Shown here in pieces: positions 42,201 to 54,200 of a stretch of 64,000 bases of DNA. This DNA is from Pseudorasbora parva (lineage: Eukaryota > Chordata > Actinopteri > Cypriniformes > Gobionidae). The position numbers and the translations under genes are program-made. The stretch lies in NCBI RefSeq assembly GCF_024679245.1, contig NC_090180.1:11941507-12005506 (forward strand), in the 5' to 3' direction. A model generated the notes under the pieces. The model did not search any database. It was not told the origin of the DNA and saw nothing but the letters and a program-made list of their open reading frames with translations. Positions within the stretch are counted from its first letter, which is position 1; each line of letters starts with the position of its first letter.

Positions 42201-45200
42201 GAATTCCATCTTATGAACTATTTTCTGTTGATGAGCTTAAGGAATATGTAATGAAATTGAAGTAAACAAAAATAACAAATATGTCTTATGTAATATCCAT
42301 CTTAGAGAAGGATTCAACCACCCCACATTTATTTGAACTAATTTTGAATTCAAAGTTTCTACATTTAATAAACGCAATTACTCTTTCTGAGCTTATTGTA
42401 CATACCTCAGATGTAATCAATAAATAGTAGAGATTCATACTTCAGTACTAACAAGCGATGTCAAAGTGATATATCCTCAGACTCTTCCCACTTCAAAAGC
42501 TCGCTCAGCCAAGCTAATATTGAGATATTACTGCCGTTGTTGTAACCTGGAGTTTGCTGCACTGTTGAGTTTAGCATTAGAGTTCACAAGTTCACCTGTC
42601 ACTTCCTGTGATTTTTCACATTGGTAAACGTATTGGAATAAGGGTGCCAGGCTCTGATGCAGCCTAACACTTCACATGCTGTGAACTGGTTAGTTGTGAC
42701 GTAAAAAAAAGAGTTGCAAATGAGAATAGCAGCCTAATAAAATGCTAAACAGTGTAGAGTAGTGCAAGTAAGTCACTTTGTAGGCCATCCTGCAGTTAGA
42801 ATCACACTGGTTCCTTCAACAAAAACCCAGAAGGATTTTCCCATGGACTCTTGGATTAAAAACAAGCTCTGTGATCAGCAAAAGTTTATGATACTTGCAT
42901 GAAGCCTCAATGAAGTCACCAGAAGTAAAAAGCTAAATGTAGGCTATAAATGGACAACACCACAGTCCCATGATTTCAACGTCACCACCACTAAGCTTCC
43001 GACAACTCCTTAAGGTTTTATCTAAAAATATTTTCCCAGAAAATTTGAGTTAAAATAGCTTATAAGAGCACTGTTATGAGCATAATAAGGCTGTAAAAGC
43101 AGACTGCATTTACCAGTTTGGCATAATGATTTTTAATCAGACAGCCTCTGTAGTCCCGTTTAGCCACTTGTTAGCAACCGCCTTTTTCAAGACACATAGC
43201 AGCTTCAAAAAATCATGAGTGGAGTAAAAATTATGTATTTTATGTCGTAGAAAAAATGTGAAAGTGTCTTGAGCTTGTGTTCACCACAGACCTTATTTCA
43301 GCCATTTAACCAAAACCCTGTTTAAAAAACCCATTGACTTTAAGATGTGCTAAAAAGTGCTAAAAAACTCACTTCCATATTTTGGCCTACAAAGTGAATT
43401 CATACCTGCGCCACTCTATAGGTAGCAAGAAAGTAGGAAGTGTACACAATACACAATGAAATAATGTATTTGAGTTACAATTTTTATAAGTCACAGGAAA
43501 AAGGACTTGACTAACATGGGTTAGCGAAACAACTTTTTTTGGTTTCGTTTCTTGTACAGACTGTCAGTCCAAATCCGATAATTTCTTATCTGATTGGATT
43601 CTGATCTAAACAATTGATAGTCCCCACTGTGTATCACAACTGATCAGATCTGATACGCAATGTGAAATAAAGTGTAGTCGCAGCACTGGACTACAACTAT
43701 GTCTAACACCTCATCACTGGACCACAGAAATGTCTCTATTATATTATAACTTTATACATGACCTGCTCATTGAAACATCTAACGTGTTTACATTTTTACA
43801 GTTTACACAGTCAGCGCAGTCAGACTGAAATGGAAGGCGAATTTTAGGATTTCAGATCACATATAAATGTAGTTTGTAGCAGATTAGTAAAAATCTGATT
43901 TCATGTGATTTTTGTTTTTCTGATCACACTTGCTATAAATAACAGGATTCCAATCGGATATACACAAGCAACACTGAACAAGGCTTAAGACTAGTTTTAA
44001 CTTGTTTCACCTTTCTTTCGGCACAATCTCAGAATAGTTTTTTTAAATTACAAAACTTTACCTGCAGGGGTACAACAGCTGGTCACTGTGGCAGTTCCCT
44101 TAAACTCAAAGAGATGTCTTCCTTATTTACCCCTAAAAGGTGTCTCACCTCTGATGACTGGTGCAAGGACGGGACAACCTGTCACTCATATGAGATCACA
44201 GCAGTAGCAAAACACAATGATCCAAAGACCCAATCAATTAACGATGGACAAAATCAAGTTGTCCTTTTTTCTTGTTTGAGAAGCCATTCTACTCAGATAT
44301 CGATTACAATGGTGATGTCTTATATGACAGACATTCTAACTTTTTCATACATCAATGCAAGTTGTCCCAAAACCCCCCATAGACGTCAACAGCTTTATTC
44401 TTTCAAACCGATCCAGCTCTAATTGCGAGTGTTCCTTTGACCCTGGTGCTCCCTGCCAGTTTGGCAAAATCAAGTTCAACAACTAGCTGGGAACTGGCAT
44501 CTGGCCGGCAGAAAATCAGACCTCTAATCATTTACATTGTGCTCATGAATTGGTCTTTATGCTTCTTCCAGTGTTACAAATGCCGAAATGCAGCCTGTTT
44601 TCTTGATTTTGCCTTCAAGTCAAAAATTTTATTTGAGCTTCATTTACATTTTGGATCTAAGTAAAGATCAAGGAAAAAGCAAAAGAGAGAGAGAGCCTAC
44701 AAGCGAAATGTGCCATTAAAAGCCTTGTTTGATTTTTGGTTTTGTCTGCAGATTACAGTGACAGAGTCCGTGCTCTTCTTGCTGCAGTATGTCTCTGAGG
44801 ATCTTGACAACCGAGAGAAGATCATTGTGATGGGCGACTGTTGTTACCTCAACCCTCTGGTCCGAAGGACATTTCGCTTTCTTGGTATGTCTTCACAGGC
44901 GGATCGGCACTAATTAGGACAAATGTAGATTTAGAATTTGTTTCCTTTCCTTGCACAGTTGCAGCTGCAGCAGAAGAAAAGGCAACTGGAGATGTCAGAC
45001 ACACATACAGTGCTTGCAAGTTTCTTGTGTGGGGCAGACGCTCATGGTTCATGTCAAAGCATTCACATAAATTATTTAGAATATTTCTTCTGCAGAGAGG
45101 AGTTCAAGGGGAAAACTATGGGATGTTTCTTTCCCTGAAATCAGACCAGACTAGATATTTGCCCCTATAACTCCAGCAAACACTAAAAGGGAAGCATACC

Positions 45201-48200
45201 CTCCCCCATATTAGGCTACATTTATTTTAGTACCTTCATAACCTTCATATTCCTACAAAATCAAGCAAAAAGATTCGATATTTACTTTTTGACTCCGTCC
45301 CCACTTATATGTTTGGTCCCCCCCTAAATATCGCAAAGAAATTACCTCAACAGTGGTATTTCAGCTCAAAAACCAGATCATGCTTACTAACCACCTGGAA
45401 AACATCTTAACCAGGTTATAAATGTGCTGAAATATTTAAATCAACACTTCCTTCCTATGAAGCTTATTGTAGAATGTCCCACAAACTTGTCGATAACAGG
45501 TGGAAAACAGTTTTTCAAAGATAAACATTGGATTTGATCAAAAAAGCAGTTATTTAAAGGTGCACTATGCAGCTTTCGTCCACTGGAGGGCGCCTATGCA
45601 AAACAAATGCGTAGTTTGATGACGCAAAGTGTGAGCGCAGCAACTTGGGAGATGTGGTCTTCTCATCACAGCCGGTGGAAAATAGGACTCGGGCAGAAAT
45701 CACGTTCATGCATGCGGTTATTAACGTTACTGTAGTCTAAAGCAGAGCAGGACCGAGTGTTATGGACCTGAGCACAGCTGCTGGAGCGATTGTTAAACAA
45801 ATACTCGCCTCGCGAATACCGGGACTTTTATTATGACGGGACGGGACTCATTTGCTGGGCGCCTGCACAGATCCGCTCTTCCGGTTATGATTTTGAGGTA
45901 ATGTAGCTCTGTTTATCATATTAGATACATTTAAGTGTGTTTAAAACGATGTTATGACGTTACTCCGTGCGTTCACTTGTTCACACTGCTAAGAGTAAAG
46001 CGCTCCTGCCAAATAAAAGCCGAAACCGAGGGTAGCGCAGATATGACGCAATTGACAGGCGACTCCCTCAAATGCAATGCTGCAACGTCCCTGTCCTTAG
46101 TTAAAATAGCAATTTTCTCACAATTTACAAATAGTTGGAAACTTCTGGGATATTGTAGGTACTCAACTGAACAAAATATATAACACTGGCCTAGTGGTTT
46201 TTGGATATTTTACTGCAAAAATACTACATAGTGCACCTTTAAATACATGCATAGTTTCTGCATTATTCCAGCACAGTAAATTTACTGGCTTGTCTGTTAC
46301 TCTGATCCTCTCGCTTCTGATCCTGTAATCATTTGGTTTTAAGAAAATCTCGTTTGGAATTCAGTGCTGTGCCACTTTAGGTTTCTGGTTAAAAATGAGT
46401 CCTCTGGAGCGTAATGAATAAGCATGTTAACGTGGGGGCAGACGGAGGAGCTGGGAGTAAACTGACAGCGGTAGCGTTCATTGTAAGCTAGTTTCAGTCC
46501 GCTGCGTCTCCAAGCTTCGCTCATAAATAACATTCAATGTGACAAAGCTACCCACGCTTACATTAAGATTCGAGTCTCGTTCCTCTGCTTTCATGCCCAA
46601 TATTTTGATTGTAAAAAAGCTGAAGACTCACTCTGTGCTGAATGGGCTGTCATTTTCCACGATGTGATTGCAGTTTAGTATCATTGAGCTTTTCAGGATT
46701 TGTTTAGCGAATAGGCATTACAGGCAAAGAACAGAAGTCACTTCTGTAACTCATTGCTTTTGTGATAAATTAATATTGAGGCTATCTATTTAACATGTTA
46801 ATTTAGTGTGATTAATAATGCGGAATTAATCATCCCCCTGACTCATATACACACTTCTGTTCAAAAGTTTGGGGTCAGAATTTTTGTAATTGCTTTATTT
46901 ATACAGTATTTTAAAAAATGCTGTTCTTTTGGCCTTTCTATTCATCAAAGAAACCTGAAAAAAGTATTACAGTTTCCACAAAAATATTAAGCAGCACAAC
47001 TGTTTTAAACATTGACAATAATAAGGAATGTTTTTTGAGCAGAAAATCAGTATATTAGAATGATTTCCGAGGGATCATGTGACATTGAAGACTGAAGTAA
47101 TGATGCTGAAAATTACAGGATTAAATTACATGTTAAAATATCTTAACATATTATTTCAAACATTAACCACTTCAGCTCTGCACCCCCTTTTGGACCCATG
47201 GTGGGTCCAAAATAGCATCATCATAATCTTTTAAAAAAATCTATAACTCGCGCACCACAAAACTAGACATATATGGTATCATTTGAAAGATTAGAACCTC
47301 AGCTTTCTTAATAACCCAATAACTTCTGCATTTATATTACATAGTAGAAAATTATACGGTCTGAATTTGACACCCCCGCAACGACCACCCCATGAGAAAA
47401 TCATGCAAATAATATAAATTTTCATATTTTTATCACACAAACACACCTAAAATAGACAAGTCATATTTCAAATGAAAGCTATCGGCCTCAGGAATATCGC
47501 TTAATTTCACAGATCCAATAATTTACAGTAAATTTATTATCAAAAGAATCACAAAGATGGAAATGACTCCTTTGAACAAGCAAACACATGAGTCATATTC
47601 CTGTTCGGATCACAAACTCGTTGTAAAGCTACTAGCCTCAAACCCTATATCAGCTTGTTCCTTAGGTTGTTTTCTTCAAAATGAGACTATTTTTACATGT
47701 CTGTGAGCAAGTATGGCCAAATGACACTGAAAAATGTCACCGATGTCCAGATCAAAACATGTGATGCAGACAAATACTCTTATTATTGCTAGTTTTGATT
47801 GTCGGTGTTAGCCACGATTTTTGATGATGTCATCACATATTGCATCATGCTACATAAAAGCTGAGAATCTCAGCTCTTTATAGACATGTGGATCATGATT
47901 CTAGACCAATCAGAGCCCGAGATCTCCCTTTACAAAGTCGAAGAGGCGGAGCCTTCTTTTCGATTTCCTAGTGGCCAGTTTATGTCAATGCAGATGAGTA
48001 GGAGTTTTTAGACACTTTGGTCAGATAAATCTCAACTTTTATTTGCAAGGAGATATCAAGAAAATTCTTTTTTCCCCTGTTTAGTGCCAATTTATAGAAT
48101 CAACAGAAACTTCCAAAAAGCTTGGATCCCAAAATGATAAAAAAACAAAAACAAATTAACAAATATAACAAATTAATTAAAAATAAATCAAAATATTTAT

Positions 48201-51200
48201 TTTTTATCTATGTTTATCATAAGATTGTGAATAGATACAATATAATATATGCAATATTCCACCACTGTGTTAAAATGTAGAGTTTTTTCTGTAAAATGAG
48301 ACCATTTTTATCAATTTACTCCAATGTTTGTGGGTAGGGCGCTCTTTTAAATTCAGATATTCCTAATTCTCAAAAAAATGCAAAATGTGCTGCAGAGCTG
48401 AAGTGGTTAATAATATTTCACAATGTTTCTGAATTTTTTTTTTTGGTGAGCATGAGGCTTTTTTCAATGTAAAATCTTGACCCCAAACTTTCAAACGTAA
48501 GACTGAAATCCTAGTTTTGCCTCTGCATTAAACAGTGTATTTGTGTCCCTCCAGGTGTGTACGCTTTTGGCCTCTTTGCCACAGACATCTTTGTAAATGC
48601 CGGACAGGTGGTAACGGGAGATCTGACCCCCTACTTCCTGACGGTGTGCAAACCAAACTACACAGCGCTTGGGTGCCAACAGGTGGTGCGTTTCGTCAGC
48701 CAAAAGGAAGCCTGCACAGGCAATGAGGATGATATTTTGCGTGCTCGCAAATCCTTTCCATCCAAAGAGGCGGCCATCAGTGTTTATGCAGCCCTTTATG
48801 TTGCTGTGAGTAAACCCTACTTGTACAAATACACTACACAATAGAAAGGGATGGATGAAACTCTGTAGTCTAAACAACAACAACAAAAACATTTAAGGGG
48901 ACATATTATGCCATCACACAATGTAATATAAATCTATGGAGTCCCCAGAATGTGTCTGTGAAGTTTCAAAATACCCCGTAGACCATTTATTATAATCAAA
49001 TTTGCCCCTATTTGGGTTTTAGCAAAAATGCGCCGTTTTTGTGTGTCCCCCTTTAAATTCAAATGAGCTGCTGCTTCCTGCCCCCCTTCCAGAAGAGTGG
49101 TGCTCACATGAACAGCTTTGGCCAATGGTGAGCCGGCGTTCTGAAGTAGAACCAGGAAGCGCTGCACTGAGTGTAGGAGACTGACACTGATGATACGTCC
49201 CAATTCGCCTACTTATACTATGTCCTAAAAGTATGTACTCTTTTTGTGAAGAAAAAGTGCATACTTTTGAGTGTGTTGCAGAAAAGTATGCAAGCTTCGG
49301 GACATACTACTTCGCCATCTTTAATGGACTCTGTCGCTTACTTACGTGCATCCCATAACCGTTTAAATGCCCTATAAGGCATCGTCAGATTCTTCACAGT
49401 TCAAATCCTCCACATTCAGTTTCATTTACTACCGTATCGGAGAGAAATGTAGCCGCACGTTGATCTGCCATTTGTTGGTCTTTAATGCAGAGACTCTCCT
49501 CATGTGTTTGCAGTTTAAATATAATGATGCATTTAAAAGTTAATGGGCAAATGTGTCATTACAAAAGTTCACAATGCTACTGCAGGTGAAATATAATGTG
49601 GACAACACTGAATAAATATATTTTTGTCAGGTTAGATAACCTCAGGTTAGATAACCAGGTTAGATAAAACCCCTTTATCTAAACTTCTCAACTTAACCGT
49701 CTGACTCGCACATCTGTCATGTTTGTAGTTTTTTAACACTTTTTATCCGCTTTTGTAGTTCTAATCGAATCCTCGTCCAACTTGCAATGGGTTGTGGGCA
49801 ATATCAGCCGTTAGAGTGCCCATTGATCCGTACTTCGAATTCGGACCGGAAATAGTAAACCATCCAACGCTCTCCATTGACTTTGTATTGCGTGATGCTG
49901 CCTCCTTGTCATTTCTCTCTAATAACAAAAAACAGAATAATGTCTAAAAGCTGCTGTGTGACAGGGTGTACAGTCAGAAATGACAAGGAGGCTGCTTCAC
50001 GCAATACAAATTGTGCGTCTCAATCAGCTCGAAGCTAGTTCAGTAGTTAGGGTACGGATCAGGGAGTCAGCCCATTGATTTATGTCCTGATCAGTGCCCT
50101 GACTATTGAACCAGAGAGCTGATTGAGACGCAACCAAAGTCAATGGAGACGGCTGATTGACCGTCAACCCCCTCGTGCTGCCTTGCCAATGGATGGTTCA
50201 GAAACCTCTCGGATTACATCCAAAATATCTTAATTCGTGTTCCGAAGATGAATGAAGGTCTTATGGGTTTGGAATGGCTTTAGGGTGAGTAATTAATGAC
50301 AGAATTTAATTTTGTGGGGGAGCCAACCCTTTTATTGTTTGTGCCAGAATTACAAATAGCTATCTGGTTTTCTACAGCTAAACAGGTTTGGAACCAGTTG
50401 CATTCTGTTTATGGAAGCTTATGCATGTTTTTTTCCCATGTGAAGAGGCTGTTTGTGTAGAAGTTAAATCAGCAAAAATGATGTGGAGCTCAGGGAAAAG
50501 TAAACTTCTTGTCAGGTTCAAGATTTTAAAATTATTTTGTTCTAACACTCCTTCAACTTCTGATAAGAGAAGCTTTTTGCCCATACTATGATATTGATCC
50601 AGGCATGAATTGGGTTTCATAACATGTTTATCAAAAATGGTACCCCTTTTAAAAAAGCAAAAAAAAGCCGTTTTCCATTTATTCTTGAAGCCTAAATGCT
50701 ACAAGGACTGTTCCAGCAACACAACATTCATTTTGGCCACAGAAAAGTGATTTTCCTTTTCCATCAGTTGTCTGAAGGTGTTTAAGTTACTTTGCTTTCT
50801 GATTTTTCATCATGTTAACATCTGTTGGAGTGACCTGTGAGATTTAATGCGTTCTCAGGGCTTCGTATGAACGCATCTCCATCTCAGTCCGATACATTGG
50901 ACGTTAAGCAGCAACTTCACAAGTTATTGTACACAGCAAACGTCATATTTTTGTGCTTTTCCAGAAATGTGTTTAAGACTGAAATAAAAAAATAAAAAAA
51001 GAATGATGTAAGTGCATATTTCACCTAGCAACATTGAAACCTTAATCATACTAATCAAATTAATTACTCCAGTCATTAAATAAATCTGCAATGGTTTACA
51101 TTCTAAATCGACACGTTTAAATGCTAACAGCCTCAAGGCAGATGGTAAGAAGCCCATATTGGCCTTCTAGGAGATTCATTAATGGCTTTTATGACAATAA

Positions 51201-54200
51201 TAAAACAAATAACTTCCCTATAGACAGAAAAACTTTCATCTGTCATATCCAAATGGCATTGTGTCATAGAGTGGAGAGGAGGAAAATCAATAGATCTACT
51301 TAATTACATAATTTTGCCTGTGATGGAATTTTAAAATGTCACTCCCCCTGAAAATCTAAATTCTGTCACTATTCACTCACTCACTCTCACACACTCACTC
51401 ACTCACTCACTCACTCACTCACTCACTCACTCACTCACTCACTCACTCACTCACTCACTCACTCACTCACTCACTCACTCACTCACTCACTCACTCACTC
51501 ATTGCAGTCAATCAAAGTATACCAGGTTTCAAAATACTGGCTATTGTTAACATTACAAATACTGCATAGACTTTTATGTTTCAGTTTTACAGGTATTTGC
51601 ATGCAAAACATGCAATCTACCATTTTTACAAAATATGCATGTAACACACAAGAGCATTCTGAACAAAAATAAAAAACAGCAAAATGCCCATCACACATCA
51701 AATCCCAAATCACATCTGATTTTATCCAAGGGTATTATGCACCTGGGATAAAACAGCTTGGTATGTCCACCCTTGGATTCTGCACCTCTCACTGCATTTC
51801 TCACTGGGCCTGCTCTTCTCCCTGTGCCCCTGGCCCCTTGCTCTTACTCTTCCTTATCCAGACATTACAGTGTTTGTCTTTTTCTTGTTCTGTTTTCAGA
51901 AACATCACTCCTCAAAGTTCCCCTTTTACTGTATAAGTGTCAATGTAATATATATTTTTAAAAACCTGTCACTGAGTCTAAGCCAGACTGGAATCAGCTG
52001 TGCCAATTATTCAATTGTTTGTTTATTATCAGCTGATATATTGTTTTTAACTGATTTCATTGCAGAAGCAGAGGTTTTTATACTGTAACTAAGGTTTGGA
52101 ATATTGTGTTTGCTATTGTGGGATGTTGTGTGTTAACATTCGTAAAGGCTACAAAAGCAATCCATAATTTTTTTGGGAGGTATAGCCTGTCTTTTAAGAA
52201 AATATAAGCATTGTGGAAATGTGTTCACTCCCTGCATATTGTGTGAAAAAGACATGAAATGTGTGAAAGGTATGACCACCAAAGACCGATGCTGTGAAAA
52301 TGTGACAACTGATTGGGACAAGCGCTTATTAGCGACTGAAAAAAACTGTAAGTTAATATTGAAAAACAAATAATTGAATAATAATGTAATCTTTAGCAAA
52401 TCTAAATGTCATAATGTACTTTTGTAGAGACTAAAACATTTACAGCATTTAGAATGATTGATTTGAGTCCTTTGTGTTGTATTTTAAATCTATTTAGACA
52501 AAATTGTATTGAATTCTAATATCGCCCATTTATCAATAAATGGCCAAAACATGTAAATAATTATCAGCTCATCATATTCTTTAGATTTTTTTTCTGAATC
52601 CACTTTTCATTAGACTGGGTAAACCCAGCCTGATCTGCCGGTGATTTGATTTCTCCCTGCAACTCAGTCTGGAAACATTTCTACTGCTTCTGTTACACTT
52701 TTGCGGGAACCAATCACAGACTGGCTTATCCACCTGGCGTGCTATTGGCGGGTTTAACACATGACAGATAGAGAAGCAATGGGTCGTTGCCTGTTGATCA
52801 CGCCTCTTGTGCAGCAGAAAAAACAGAGCAGACTCCGCAGACCAATGTTCAGACCAATGTTCAGAGCAGACTCCGCAGACCAATGTTCAGAGCAGACTCT
52901 GCAGACCAATGTTCAGAGCAGACTCCGCAGACCAATGTTCAGAGCAGACTCTGCAGACCAATGTTCAGAGCAATGTTCAGAGCAGACTCCGCAGACCAGA
53001 CTCCGCAGACCAATGCTCCGCAGACTTTTGGCGTTAAAAAGCTAAAGTCAGGATTTACTAAAGACATGCAGTGAAAATGTTGTTATTTCTGCGGCTGAAC
53101 TTATTGCATATGCATTTGCTATTTGAACAATATGGCCGCTGGACATGAAAACGATAACTGCGTCAGGCTGAAACTAGCAAAAAACTTGTCGTATTGTGTT
53201 GGGTGTATGATAAGGCCCTAAGAGTTGTACTTGTTCAAATCCTCACAGTGAGATGAATACAAGACCACCCCACATCCACCTTACTCCACCTTCTCTCTTT
53301 CCCCTAGGGCTTGATCCTGAACTAAAGCCACGCAGGTTTTCTCAAATACCACCAGAATAGCCTTCAAATGTCACCCTTCCAGTCAATGCCAATGTCTTGG
53401 ATAATTGAAACGATGTAGCTGAACCATGCTAATGTATTTCATTTAAAAGCACCTGCGTGTCAGAAGCATCAGACACATTCAAATGTTTGCATACACCGAT
53501 CAGAGTAATTGGTGCCTTAGAGTGCAGTTTATTGTTGTGAATGCCAGTGTTTAAACAGTTAAAAGGATACAAATGTGTATATTCTGAGAAACATGTCCAC
53601 ACGTGAGCAGGGAATGAATGAACTATGAGAAGCGTTTACACAGTTGTTAGAATGAAGATGTATTACAGAGTTCTCTGTTGTCTCTCAGATGTACATCACA
53701 TGCTCCGTGAAGGCCAAAGGGACACGGCTGGCCAAGCCTGTGCTGTCTCTGGGGCTCATGTGTCTGGCCTTCCTAACTGGGATTAATCGAGTGGTGGAGT
53801 ACCGCAACCACTGGTCTGATGTCATTGCTGGCTTCATCATCGGTGGAGCCATTGCCGTCTTCATGGTGAGGTCACATATGAGAACACACACTGATAAGAA
53901 AGATACACATTCAGTTCATTTTTAAATGCAAATGTATTTGATATAGTTGATCTTCTTGAATATTTACATGCACAAGTACTTCTGTTTACATGCACAAGTG
54001 TTTCTAATAAACTGTATGTTCTTATTTGTGTATACTTTTTATTAACCCCATAAACCTGAAGTGTACAGCCAGTGACATTTATGTCACGTTTTCGCTCGTA
54101 ACTTAATGAAACATGCTTAGATTGTGTAAAATGGCACAGCTTTTTTTTTTTTATGATGAAAAAGAACTTATAATCCATCACTTAGATCTAAAGGTATTCT

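Larger units (their letters stand above)
25825..44751 (+). other. plppr5 intron 1 (18.9 kb)
   Basis: Largest intron in the window. It holds TTAA-type elements (26676-29203, 29305-30512, 32668-33910), an AGCCT-family MITE (31911-32423), a Tc1 remnant carrying an LTR element (34034-41093), a tRNA-derived SINE (41262-41538) and diffuse repeats at 42890-43960. A diverged fragment of the 46854-48496 family is at about 26050-26350. 30530-31900 and 41700-42890 look largely unique. No exon or RNA gene was detected. Confidence 0.7.
44885..48554 (+). other. plppr5 intron 2 (3.7 kb)
   Basis: Contains two TTAA-type elements (45558-46238 and 47167-48406), the second nested in another repeat (46854-48496). 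46250-46840 looks unique, with no gene. Confidence 0.75.
48806..53688 (+). other. plppr5 intron 3 (4.9 kb)
   Basis: Repeat fragments at 48892-50330, a CACT microsatellite (51373-51500) and a minisatellite-bearing MITE (about 52610-53050). 50650-51330 looks non-repetitive and is a candidate conserved block. 51510-52600 and 53060-53680 show nothing identifiable. Confidence 0.7.

Noticed and set aside
44841..45170. 109-codon plus frame downstream of plppr5 exon 2
   Set aside because: Overlaps exon 2 in another frame and runs into intron; no similarity to known proteins.
52761..53074. Three overlapping plus frames of 76-95 codons
   Set aside because: Produced by a stop-free 26-bp tandem repeat; the same peptide rotates through all frames.
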